The position numbers and the translations under genes are program-made. 64,000 bases of DNA, from contig NC_058518.1 of the NCBI RefSeq assembly GCF_904849725.1, forward strand, positions 7,274,147-7,338,146, in the 5' to 3' direction. This document shows positions 1-9,885 of the stretch, piece by piece. Numbering within the stretch: position 1 is the stretch's first letter; every line of letters starts with the position of its first letter. Source of the stretch: Hordeum vulgare subsp. vulgare (lineage: Eukaryota; Streptophyta; Magnoliopsida; Poales; Poaceae). The notes beneath the pieces were generated by a model. That model saw nothing but the letters and a program-made list of their open reading frames with translations, did not search any database and was not told the origin of the DNA.

Positions 1-1186
1 TGCTGGCGCTGGGTGGCTACTAGGGGCGTACAAAGGCGGCTAAGTTTTCCTTCATTTTAAATGGTATTCTTGATTTGCGACAATCCTAAGGGCCTATTTA
101 GCGGGAAAAATCTACCAAAATACTTTACCTTGATTTTGGTGATACATTGGGTTTTCGAAGGCGGACCGAGAGGGAGCTCGAAGCACGCCTCCTGCAGGTG
201 TAGATGGTCACGGTGGAACACATGGTTTGTGATTGATGAGATATTTTAGGAATTTTACGATGGAAGCCACCCGCAATTGCCCAACAATTTTGTGTGAATA
301 TTTACGAAAGAGTATGGCTTTGACATTTAAAACATTTGGACATGTCCGAAATGTCTTTGACATTGATTGAAATATGAAAACAATAGAAATTTATGTGAGT
401 ATTTATAAATTATGTTTGTGAGCATCGTGAGTGTACCTTTTCAAAGCTACATTTTTGTTTTGTGCGTGTACCATACAGTATTGTACAGGTCGACCAGGAT
501 AGAAAACCATGCGTGTTAGGATCTTGTTGCATGCAGCGTCACCATACAATATGAAGGCTCATGCGAGGGATGGTTCCAACTAGACAAAGATAATCCGGTC
601 TTGATAGAGGGGCAAGGCTGTCCCGTCGACAGTTTTCTTGAAAAACCCTGCGATCGCTATGCACGTAGGAAGGGGGTTTGACAAAAAAGCGACGAATAGG
701 TGAACGTCACCAATTTTTTAGATAAGAAAAAGGAGAAGAAGGATGTTTACCGTTTGCTAGCAGACCCTTATATTACGGACCTATATCGCGCGTTTACAGT
801 TTGCAAAAAATCGCTTTTTACGACTAGCGAGGGTCGCGGCAAAACATAACCCGCATCGTGGAACTATAAAACAGAATATTCACGAATATTCTGTTCTACA
901 GTTTCATGGGCAGGTTCTGTTCTGCCATGGCCCTTGCCAACCCGCAAATCGCAAGAATTCAAACTTACAATTTGGCATCAATTCCATTGATTTGTAGCAA
1001 ATTTGAACAACCAAACACAATTTTCGCTCAAATTAAACCATTGTTTTTTTATCAAGACACTAAAGAACATCATGCAAAAGCAACCACCATCTTCACCACC
1101 GTCTTGGTTCTCGTTTCTCTCCACAACCCCAAAAGAATCTCACGCAAAAGCCATTATCATCTCCGTGACCATCATCGTCAACATCA
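1..1186. other. Gene-free stretch with two palindromes and a transposon-end remnant
   Basis: I find no credible gene here. A 23-base imperfect palindrome is centred on ggacatgtcc at 332-354. A perfect inverted repeat has 11-base arms (aacagaatatt at 870-880, aatattctgtt at 885-895) around a 4-base loop. The motif ctagcagaccc at 757-767 is shared with the terminal inverted repeat of the Harbinger-like element at 4988, so 757 to 1186 may be the 3' end of the transposon that carried the minus-strand NAM-type relic. Confidence 0.5.
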
Positions 1187-2104
1187 TCACTCTCCATTTC
1201 CGCCACCCATTCCCCCACCGGCGCTGAAGTCATCACACCTTGCAGCCATCATTCTTCTCTTCAAGATTTCTTTTCTTGCCATATCATGTCATTCTTTGGT
1301 GATGTCGTTCATTTTATTGTGATTCATTGTCATGATCTTGTTCTCCTCTGCAAGAAGCTTGGACAAAGCCTTGTTCTCCTCGGTAAGGGCTTTCCTCTCC
1401 TCAATGGCGGCCTTGCACAACCCTTCTTCCTTGAGTAAGGGCCACTTTCTTGCTTCTCCTGCGCTTTCTTCTCGGCCAACTCCTGCTTCATCTCCTCATT
1501 TGATTGCACCATGATATCTATCTTATCATGCAAGCTTGATGCCTTCGATTCCCTCTTGATCTTGTCCTTCGCCTTTTTGTTTCCATCCGACTTGTTCTTG
1601 TTTCTTGGGCCATCATCATCTTCATCATCATCATCCGTCTCGGTGAGGGAGCCATTCTTCGGTGGGGATTCTTCCTCAATGAACTCCCAGTTTTGGCTAT
1701 GTTGATGCAATTTCGAACAATGCTCTAGGTTGAATGACCTACCATGGGAAGCTTCCATGTCCTTGTACCTTTCTTGCACAATTACTCCTAAAAAACAAAA
1801 ACAAAATTCAACATATGAAACATGTTTCAAACATTTAAAGTACAACGTGAGAAAGAACTCACATAGTTCAATTCAACGGTATCACTTGGTGGTGCATTGC
1901 GGTCTTATTCCAAGCAAGCAGCCCAACGGCTACAAACCGGCTTGATAGCGTCCCAACGACCTTGAAGAGACCTCAAGGTGAGCGGTGTTCTATTGGGATA
2001 CTTCGCCATGAAGCAGAGGAATTGACCCTCTATCATTTGCCAATAGCACTTGGCGGTTTGTCTGTGATGGTCGTCGCATCAAGAGACACAACTTCCCACG
2101 CCTT
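1187..2104 (-). pseudogene. Broken NAM-associated/SANT-like transposon gene, unit 1
   Basis: On the minus strand this is a two-exon relic of the grass family that joins a SANT/trihelix-like region to a NAM-associated C-terminal domain. These proteins often belong to PIF/Harbinger elements or derive from them. The first exon (about 2104-1850) reads AWEVVSLDA, then CYWQMIEG, MAKYPNRTP and SLQGRWDAIKPVCSRWAACLE, so both the register and the motif order fit. It contains a frameshift after TDKPPS and an in-frame TAA after AACLE. The second exon (from about 1789) reads VQERYKDMEA, an acidic DDDDEDDDGPRNKNK stretch, KAKDKIKRE, and a lysine/glutamate-rich coiled region. It then shifts frame near 1453, continues as LLKEEGLCKAAIEERKALTEENKAL, meets TGA at 1291-1289, and ends at a stop at 1189-1187. 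Two frameshifts and two stops make it non-functional. The family assignment is from memory of the motif pattern, not a search. Confidence 0.75.
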
Positions 2105-4984
2105 GATAAAAAACTAACAAAAGAATTGTCACCGCATGTTAATTTTTATGCCAAACAAACTAACAACAAGAAGCTATGCATATTCTTCTTATTATTCCAC
2201 TCAAATCATGGTGAAGTCAGATTTGATACAGGGGATTACTCCACTTTAAGATTATATACAATTTAAAGTTCAGAACCGAGTGACCATACCAGCAGAGGAG
2301 AGTAGTCTACTTTGAACCATGCTTGCGCCTTTGTTCTCAAATCACGCGAGAAAACCAAAACATACAAACTGTGCGTGCTATGCAGATGTGGAGGAGGGGG
2401 GAAGCTCACCATGTTTGCTAGGATGGGCAAGCAGCCATCCGTCTGCTAGTCCTTCCACATGACCAATGTCCAGTCTATAATGAGCAAGCTAAAAAAAGTG
2501 TAATGTATGTGTCCAGTAAACATGCACACAACAAAATAGCAATCGGCCGGTCATCTAATCTATGTAAAACAATTCAGTGATCCCACTCCTATCTTGCATT
2601 GTTTCATTGACAAAACCCATTAAAATGAGAGTCATGAATGAGTGAAAAGAAATACATGTTCTGTTATGGAGCTAGCAGTTAGGAAATAGCATGTCTAGCT
2701 TTCCAAATCAAGAAGATTTAGACAATCGAGCAACAATAGATGATCAAGCAACAGTGAAAATGACCAAATGAACTGTACATGATCATAGGAACGATTGATA
2801 TCAGGAATGCACTGTTAGGGTACATAGGACAGAACATGCCAGAATTTGATAACAACCCTAGGAATCAAACAACCATGTCATCACTAGTAGACGAATCAGA
2901 GTTATAGTGTTTTAGAGGACATGCCATAAGGGGCTTCTTTATAACAAAGCCTGGTAAACCATCACACATATCACACAGCCAAAACATTCCAACCACTGGC
3001 ATGGAGATCAACCAAGGACCAACTGCAACCAGCACACACATTACCCAGCACGTCGACAAGGGAAACACTCCAGCGCATGCAACACAATACCCGGCAAAAG
3101 ACAAAAACTCATAGGACTAAAATTGAGGGCTAAATCCACTAATTATTTTACCATAATCACCACGAGAAGCACAAGTGCTTGCATTAGAGACCATCAGCGC
3201 AACCCAGAATCCTAGAAATTGCCATGTAATTAAATGTACCAAGGATGGATGGTCATCAGCACAAGTGCTTGCATTGCAAGACGAGTGTTTGTGACTCCTT
3301 GAGCATCTCAATGAGTTCAAATCGATTTCTGAATGCAACATCATATGTGAACTATAATTATGTGCAATAATTCTGCCAACATAAACAAAATGATACGAAA
3401 ACAAGGCATGATCGTACTGAAGAAAACTAATAAAATGAGCCTACTACTAAGTTTTCCACTCATTCAAAATTCATTTGTACTTTCAAGTAATACTTTGACA
3501 AAAACTCAGGTATAACTTGGTATTTATAATATAGCAGGCCCCCAAAACAAAACGAAAATAACAAATGGCAACTCATATGTGACAATTCTAGTAAAAAGCA
3601 GCAGCAAGTGTGATAAAAGGAAGTTCTTGTACTAGGTTGTAGTAGCAGTTGCTAGTACCTTTCTTCACGGACAGATGAAGAACAATAATGTTCTCTTCCT
3701 TTTCCTGACTGAGATCAGCACCACAATCTAGAATGTAACTGAAGAAGGGCGGGTTTAAGCCATCCACGGTGTGCCCCAACCTCCAGGGGAACCTTGACAA
3801 TGTAACAATTTAATTCATGACACTGACAAAGACCAACATGTATATATATTAGGAAGTAGTAACAAACATGAGCAGGCTAATGGACATGGGAAGTGTGTAA
3901 TCGTGTAAGGACAGGCTATGGTTTGATATATTCCAAATTATCACCATTTACATGAAAACCAAAAAGAACTGGACATATATTCACATGTTGAGCTATACTG
4001 TTTTTCCTGAATCCGAATAATGATAGGATGCCCAGTTTACATAGTGCCTACTCCAGCCACCAAGTCTCTAATTTAGAAAGAATGGGCTATATTCTACACT
4101 AACCCAGCAACACAGACATGATGATTCACTCCAACTGTATTTGAATATAAAATATATGTTTGGACCCCGGCTAGTCCCAGGGCCTATGCTAGTCCCAGGT
4201 TCCATTGAAACTAGTATAGAGCTTGCAAGTTGCAATTGTTGCATCAACATTGTGTACAATGATGTTTTGCCGGGGGGATGAGAATAGGAACGCGATGATG
4301 TGACACCTTTTGCACGCATCCTGGATAGGAGCAGTTAGTAGATACGTGCTTTGCCGACTACTAGAACCGTGGTCCATGGCCATCAATACCACAAATGGAA
4401 GGACAGGCTAGTTGGTTCTGTAAATTGAAAAAAAAACATTATTTCCATGTCAAAGTATTATGATAACAATCCGAAAATAGGAAATGGCCGATACTGAAAT
4501 TTAAAGTATTGAACGTCACAAGCATGGGTACAGCTAGTGTCACACGTCCAACAATCTAAAGTGAGACTACTGCTGCTATCACTGGCAGTGGAGCAGGAAA
4601 GGCGCTAGTTTTGACAACTTGTATGTGTACTACTGCAAATGAACCAGATCAACCATGCGGCTAACTGAAAAATGGAAACAAAGTCCTCCACATGCCTTGG
4701 AATTATTTCTCACATGTTGACCCGACAAACAATTAACTAGTTGATTACTCGGATGTATGCAGACCGTTATTTATTTCTTCAAGTAATTTTTCGTTTCAGG
4801 TGATCCAAGTCTAGCCAGAATTGCACGAGGAATCGTACTTGCAAAATTAACTTGATGCTCGCGAGACTGGAGAGTGCTGCTACATGCACAAATTCAGTCT
4901 TCCAGGTTGACCTCTCAAATATTTTAGGTCTTGATAGATGACCATGTCATGGGCTCATGGCAACCTATGGTCACCATAGTACTA
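2105..4984. other. Unassigned stretch, possible minus-strand ankyrin-like exon relics
   Basis: No intact gene is visible. On the minus strand, 3795-3659 stays open, reads LDCGADLS then VLHLSVKKG, and ends at a good donor (AAAG|GTACTA). That spacing is reminiscent of the junction between two ankyrin repeats. A second open minus-strand piece near 3350-3280 reads FELIEMLKESQ, and one near 2960-2865 ends in SDSSTSDDMVV and a stop. I cannot join these into one gene. The 18-base direct repeat agcacaagtgcttgcatt occurs at 3168-3185 and 3258-3275. The motif ctagtcccagg occurs twice at about 4170-4200. Equivalent stretches lie at 18664-21543, 35219-38098 and 51781-54660. Confidence 0.3.
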
Positions 4985-4987
4985 TTA

Positions 4988-6334
4988 GAGTATCTCTAGC
5001 AGACCCCCTAAAAGGGCCGAACCCGCAAAATAACCGCCAAAATACAGGTCAAGGCGGAAAATGCTGCTAGACCAGACCCCACTACCGCGTCCGGCCCGTA
5101 ATTTTTTTTTGCGGGGCGCGACAAAATGCCCACCCTAACCCGCGAAAATGCAGGTTCTTCCGCCCACCCCGTCGGTGCCCTGTATATATCTAAGCGGTTA
5201 GTTGGTGGGACATTTCACCCGCGCTTTTCCCCCACCTACCGCCGCCGGGTGCCGCCTTCGATTCCGGCCGTACCAGCCGTCCGGATCATGACGGTGGGCC
5301 GCCGCAGTCCCAAGATCGGCCTCCACCACGCCCTCGTGCCTCGGCTTACCGGAAAGCTACAAATCGGTGGTTGTTTTGTCGCGACCACCAGATTGGCTTT
5401 TCCAGCCACCGTTGGCTGCACCAAAGCCATGGATTGGTCGGGAGCACCCCGCACAGCCTCGGCAAAGCGCGAGCGCCGCATGCAGGTACTGGTTCCATCC
5501 TCTAGTTGCTGGCGTCGGTTTGCCGGCAAGGACTCTTCCGGCCATCGCTTGGGCTCGGCTTGCCGATGCCACTCATAGAGTGCGATGACTGCCTAGAAAC
5601 AGTGTTGCGGCTCACATCCAACACACGGCAGCACCTCGGATGGGTATTCTTCAAATGCAGAAACGACGGGGTATGCCCTTCTTCCTCTTCTGCTTTGTCA
5701 ACTTATTTGGTTAAATTATGGTAGCTTATTGAGGTGTTCATCTGTGTAGGAAGGTAGATGCTAATTTTGGTATTGGAAAGAAGAATACATCGATCTATTG
5801 ATAGAAAGAAACTTAATAGATGTTCGTGCACTCCTTAGTATAATTGAACCTAACGATGCAGCTGCATGTGCAATTAGAATAGATATTAGAGGTGAATCAA
5901 CGTCTAATTGTTTAGAATCAAAGCCGAAGAATGAAGAATGCAAGATGAAGAACCCCTGGATCAACAATGAATGCATGGAGAAGATGTTGATCCAACTAGT
6001 GGGAGCAGTTATGGAAGTTGGATATCTTCTAAAATGTCTAATTGTGGTTCTTGTTTTTTTTGGTCTTGCTGTTTTAGCAATAATTTGGTGAATTATGATG
6101 TATCCAATGCCTTTGAAGAAAATAAAGAAGCAACTAAATGTGTTTTCATGCCTGAAAATGCAATGGAAATAATAGATTTCGCAGGCCAGCGTGGGCGGCG
6201 GCCCAGCAGACCCCGTAAAATGGACCCTCATAAAAGGATATTTTGCCGCACACGCCGGTCCACAAAAGGGTTTTTCCGCGAACTGCAAACGACTTTTGCG
6301 GATCGGCTTTATACGAGGTCTGCTATAGATGCTC
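4988..6334. mobile_element. PIF/Harbinger-like DNA element with TIRs and TTA target duplication, unit 1
   Basis: The left end gagtatctctagcagacc (4988) and the right end ggtctgctatagatgctc (ending 6334) are inverted repeats matching at 16 of 18 bases. They are flanked by TTA at 4985-4987 and 6335-6337, the target duplication typical of PIF/Harbinger elements. Inside both ends lie GC-rich subterminal stretches (near 5010-5120 and 6190-6310). The element has no transposase. Its cargo is a GRF zinc-finger gene on the plus strand, with a TATA-like tgtatatatctaag at about 5179. It is either a non-autonomous element or one that captured a gene. Confidence 0.8.
5566..6091 (+). pseudogene. GRF zinc-finger membrane protein gene broken by one stop, unit 1
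   Basis: Exon 1 (5566-5670, 35 codons) starts MPLIECDDC and runs to VFFKCRNDG, with the spacing of a GRF-type zinc finger (CxxC, then C). An intron follows with GT at 5671 and AG at 5748-5749. Exon 2 (5750-6091) continues in frame as EGRC, which supplies the fourth zinc ligand. A TAA at 5762-5764 comes next, and then FWYWKEEYIDLLIERNLID, the usual continuation after a GRF finger. The end is a hydrophobic helix (LIVVLVFFGLAVLAII) and a stop. One base change therefore breaks an otherwise intact gene of about 149 codons. The start was chosen at the ATG just before the finger. It lies wholly inside the TIR element. This type of GRF-plus-helix gene is common in cereal repeats; its function is unknown to me. 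Confidence 0.7.
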
Positions 6335-6337
6335 TTA

Positions 6338-7149
6338 CATATAAGCAGGAGTCAAATACACGAATTCAGACTGAAGAAGCCATACGTACATGTTCCATAT
6401 ATTATCATCTATCATATAAATGAAGCAGGTATTTGTTCTACCCGAGCGCAACCAGAGGGGAGCAGGGGAAGGAGAGGAGCTAACCATGACTGTTATGGAG
6501 CCGATGCCGAACAGGCAGCGGGTCCAACGAAAGAGCCTACCACCACACACCTCGATGAACCCCTTGTCATCTCGTGTACCGATGGAATCCTGCTGCTGCT
6601 GCACAAGAAGGACATAACGAATGTTGATCTCAAATGGAGAAGGAAAAGAAGAAATCATGTCCTAGTAATGGATCCAGTAACAAAGACCTGTCCTAGACGC
6701 TGGAGCGGGGCTCCATGGAGTTCAGCTTGGGGGTGCCCTCCCTGGGTGAGCTTGTCGAGCCCCACCAACACGTACCAATGTTTAGCACCTGCACATGCAG
6801 TGCAAAAAAGAGGTCAATCAACATACCAAAGTGATGAGAGGTTTATGACCATTGTCAACCTGAACCCATGGTCAATACTGTTCGATCTAGTACTGGTTTC
6901 CGTGTGGATGTGTGCCTAGCCAGTATTCAAATTTATTGATTGAGCTCAATCCTTCTGCTCATGAACTTGCTCGTAGGGCTGCACGGTGGGTTTTTCCTGA
7001 AAAGGATGGACCTTTCATGTAGTTAATTCTGCTGGTATGACTTTAATCTTGTTCCTCCAAAATGGGGTAGAACATGGTGGTTTGATGACATATTTATCTG
7101 TTGTGGTTACTCTCAGTATCCGGCAATTACTTTCACCAACTCAAGAAAT
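6338..7149. other. Unassigned stretch with a possible RNase H-like scrap
   Basis: I see no intact gene. A plus-strand frame at about 6905-7020 reads SNLLIELNPSAHELARRAARW and stops at 7019-7021. The NPSAHELARRAA part resembles the last helix of a non-LTR retrotransposon RNase H domain, but the match is too short to be sure. A long open frame at 6329-6919 shows no family features. Equivalent stretches are at 22897-23708, 39452-40263 and 56014-56825. Confidence 0.25.
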
Positions 7150-8525
7150 TATACGAGGCCATGAAGTTCAAAATTTTGGATAGACATGTGTCACTTTTTA
7201 AAAAGAATGTTGATACAGAAGTGCATCTCTCTCGAAGAAAAAGATACAGCTTTTTTGAAAACACATATACTATAGATAGGCAAGAACCTGTTTTTTTTTT
7301 CTTTTCTTTTAGAACAAATATAATAGACTTGGCAAATGGCTGGACCTGTTTTACACGTTATTCAACAGAAGAGCATATAATGAACATTTTATTCCACAGT
7401 AATGTCAATGTGAGCACTCAAAAGCAATATGCTTCATTTCAATGGAGGAAAAAATATCCATTTGACACAGGGATACGGTCAATTTCAACAACAAAATAGG
7501 CAACATCACAGAAAAATAGAACTCCGGTGAGATTGTAGAGGTGTTGGCAAGAGCCTCTCTCTCTCCCAATGGATGCACACACGCGCGCAAGCTGTTGGAG
7601 CAAATTGACACAAGCAAAAACAGAGGAGGAGGAGAGCAGCACACACACAGATTTGTTTTGCAGGCAACGGATGCCTTTTTTCTTTCTTCTTGCTTGACCA
7701 ACAACACACACCGGTTCTGCTTTTGATGTCCAGTTACAAAAATCATTTTCTTGTACCGAATTTGAGAGGGGAAGATGGGTTAGAGCAGCTTACTACCTTG
7801 ACGAGCGAGGAGAACCAGAGGAGGGATGTCCATGGCGTACAGAGCAGCAGCACAACAAGCAGGTGCATGTCCCCTAGAGCAGCAGTACAGCAGGCGGATG
7901 AAACAACCTTCCTCTCCCATGGCGAAGGTGCTCGATCAGGGAGAGAGAAAAGGTGAGGTGAGGAAGAGCCTACAGAAATATTACGAGACCGAAAGTTGAA
8001 GATTTTGGAGAGACATGCGCGGCCTTCTTAAAAAGAATACTGATAGAGGCAAACTAGATGTACACAAAATAGAATAGAGCAGCTCATAATGTCTAGCACT
8101 ATACACAAAATAGGCAACTTCAGAGAAAAATAGTAGTCGTACTCTAGTGAGATTGTAGGGAGGCGCCAAACCAGATGAGATCATGCGAATAACAAATCAT
8201 TTTTTTGTAAAGATCTTTCAGGTAGGCAAGAACCTGTTTTTTTTTTCGTTTTGAACAACTATAATAGAGCTGGCAAATGGTTGGCTCCTTCTTACAAGTC
8301 ATTCAAAAGAATAGAACAGCTCCGTGATGTCTAGCACTCGAAAGCAATATGCTTCATTTCAAAGAAGGAAAAACAAAAAGACTCATTTGACAGAATAATA
8401 GGGCCAGTTCAACAACAAAATAGGCAACGTCGCAGAAAAATACTACTCTAATGAGCTGGATCATTTTCTTGTACCAAATCTGAGGAAATCTGAGAGGATG
8501 AGATGGGTCGGAGCAGCTTATTACT
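7150..8525. repeat. Diverged local duplication, unit 1
   Basis: Three partly overlapping copies of an old module lie here. One, near 7155-7220 (aaaattttggatagacatg), pairs with 7984-8050. The stretch from 7277 (taggcaagaacctg, poly-T, ggcaaatggctgg, aaaataggcaacatcacag) pairs with 8223-8460. A shorter third piece is at 8051-8165. The tail, ttcttgtacc with a following gagcagctta, occurs at 7748-7793 and 8466-8520. The copies differ at many bases, so this duplication is far older than the tandem array. No gene is evident. Confidence 0.7.
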
Positions 8526-8536
8526 TCCTTTCTGGT

Positions 8537-8683
8537 TTAGGGTCTTGAGCAGCAGCACATGCCTCCTCTCCCATGGTGCCTTCCACGCTCGCCATGGCCG
8601 GTGATAGGGTTCAGGTTCCTCTTGCCTGCTAGGTCGCCATGGCCGCGGGCTAGGGAGGGAGGGACTGCTGCTGGTGTGGCCAT
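8537..8683 (-). other. Minus-strand 48-codon open frame after a promoter-like region (weak)
   Basis: On the minus strand an ATG at 8683 opens a frame that starts MATPAAVPPSLARG and ends with a run of three cysteines and a TAA at 8539-8537. It lies just downstream, on that strand, of an AAACCCTAG telo-box (8701-8693) and a GGCCCA site II element (8993-8988), as in many plant housekeeping promoters. It may be the start of a gene whose body was lost. Coding function is unproven. Confidence 0.25.
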
Positions 8684-8993
8684 GGCATCGAGCTAGGGTT
8701 TCGTCCTGAGCTGCTGGATTCGATCTGGGGTGTAGGGAGAGAAGGGTGGCGTAGAAGGCGGAGGCCGGAAGGTCGCCGACGAGTCTGGGAGTGGGGAGCT
8801 CGCCGGTTGTCGGAGAGGGAGGTGGTCATTGGCGGCTGGATGGGGATGGGGATGGGATGGGGATGGGGATGAGATGGGGTTGGGGTTGGGGTTGGGGGCG
8901 GGGTTGGTTGGGAATCGGGAAGGAGGGCCTATCGTCTCTACTGGTTGGTGTTTGGTTATCTTAAAAATCATTTTTAATTGGCACCGATGGGCC
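8684..8993 (-). promoter_or_regulatory. Putative minus-strand promoter/leader with site II and telo-box
   Basis: Read on the minus strand, this stretch has GGCCCA (site II) at 8993-8988, a C-rich leader containing CCCCAACCCC repeats, and AAACCCTAG at 8701-8693. Site II plus telo-box pairs are known from plant ribosomal-protein and cell-cycle promoters. The pairing here is about 290 bp wide. No intact gene follows, so this is probably a captured or orphaned 5' end. Same motifs occur in the other three units. Confidence 0.35.
8839..8905 (+). repeat. G-rich GGGGAT/GGGGTT tract, unit 1
   Basis: A 67-base run of GGGGAT and GGGGTT steps, with GGGGG near its end. It has well over four closely spaced runs of three or more G, enough to form G-quadruplexes. 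It is transcribed as C-rich RNA if the minus-strand promoter is active. Confidence 0.9.
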
Positions 8994-9350
8994 TGCCCGC
9001 TGCAATAGTTCAAAACCATGAAAAATTTCATGTGGTCTTGGCGGGCCTGTACGCGCCGGTTCGAAACGAATTTTCCTTCTGGCGCGGACCAACAAGAGCG
9101 CGCGAGCCATAGAAGGTTTTCGTCATCGACGAATGCTTCTGATTGGTCAGCGTTGAGCTCTCATGGATCGATCCCCTCCTTCCATTTGGTCCATTCATTT
9201 TTTCGAATCCAACGACATACACTTCACGTCACGTGGATCATGCTCATTGCTCTCTGTATATCCCGTTTAACGATTCTAGCCTAAACTTCCTTCACCTATT
9301 ATATATAAATCTAAATGTAAAACCTAATAAACATGTTCAATACAAATATA
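8994..9350. other. Gene-free stretch before the MITE
   Basis: I see no gene. Short open frames on both strands lack family features. The first 60 bases are GC-rich and the last 100 are AT-rich up to the MITE. Confidence 0.4.
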
Positions 9351-9446
9351 CTCCCTTCGTCTGGAATTACTTGTCGTAAAAGTAATAAAAATAAATGTAT
9401 CTACAACTAAAATAAACCTAGATACATCCATTCCAAACGAAGGGAC
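9351..9446. mobile_element. Stowaway MITE, unit 1
   Basis: The 96-bp element starts ctcccttcgtctggaatt and ends ttccaaacgaagggac, an inverted repeat of the ctccctccgt Stowaway type. It is flanked by TA at 9349-9350 and 9447-9448, the mariner-superfamily target duplication. It encodes nothing. Confidence 0.9.
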
Positions 9447-9465
9447 TACGAAACTAAGAAGACGT

Positions 9466-9605
9466 TCAACTTTGTTGGTATAAGTTTTTTCTTCATGTCT
9501 ACCTCGTCCCGTGTTCCTCCCTCGTCTGATGGTGGACACCCGACTAGTCCCTATAAATTTGACCATCAACTTTGTTGGTATAAGTTTTTTCTTCATGTCT
9601 ACCTC
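9466..9605 (+). repeat. Two identical 40-bp direct repeats 100 bp apart, unit 1
   Basis: The 40-base sequences at 9466-9505 and 9566-9605 both begin tcaactttgttggtataag and end catgtctacctc, with no mismatch by eye. Each copy or its flank is followed by a tccctataaa motif (9548 and 9628). A partial third copy, ttcaactttgttg, is at 9864. Confidence 0.9.
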
Positions 9606-9627
9606 TCCTTTTGTTGCTATTATTTTG

Positions 9628-9660
9628 TCCCTATAAAAGGCACAGTGTCCACAACAGCAG
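9628..9660 (+). promoter_or_regulatory. TATA-box-like core promoter, unit 1
   Basis: ctataaaaggc at 9631-9641 is a good plant TATA box, 49 bases before an ATG at 9681. That ATG opens MVLIRKINIFF, a hydrophobic leader-like start. In this unit a run of nine T puts the following codons out of the most hydrophobic frame. It may be the old start of the GH5 relic at 9886, but the connecting sequence is lost. Confidence 0.35.
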
Positions 9661-9828
9661 CGATCAATTCATTGCATGCAATGGTATTAATTAGAAAAAT
9701 TAACATTTTTTTTTCTTTTTTTTCTCTTCGTCTTGGCCGCGATGCACAACCTAAGATGACCTATACACCAAGAAGGAGGAAGTACCTCTCCTTGATACTA
9801 CCCATAGTGGGAGTAACATAGGTAGTAC

Positions 9829-9870
9829 TCCCTCAATCTGGGTTTTATAGAGCATGTGCTTAGTTCAACT
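9829..9870 (+). repeat. Truncated Stowaway-like end
   Basis: actccctcaatctgggttt at 9828-9846 resembles the left end of a second Stowaway-type MITE. I find no matching right end. It abuts the GH5 fragment. Confidence 0.4.
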
Positions 9871-9885
9871 TTGTTGATTCCATGC

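Noticed and set aside
906..1322. 138-codon plus-strand open frame in unit 1
   Set aside because: It exists at this length only because unit 1 has one T fewer near 1050. The other units break it, and it lies antisense to the NAM-type relic.
5126..5578. 150-codon plus-strand open frame before the GRF gene
   Set aside because: It overlaps the GRF start in another frame, lies in the GC-rich leader of the element and shows no recognisable domain.
5761..6288. 175-codon minus-strand open frame
   Set aside because: It is antisense to GRF exon 2 and its downstream region, where the plus strand gives a clear protein pattern.
6329..6919. 196-codon open frame downstream of the Harbinger-like element
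   Set aside because: No domain, no splice pattern, and low-complexity composition. It starts inside the element's right end.
8839..8905. Interstitial telomere repeat
   Set aside because: The repeat is TTGGGG/ATGGGG, not the plant TTTAGGG, so it is treated as a simple G-rich tract.
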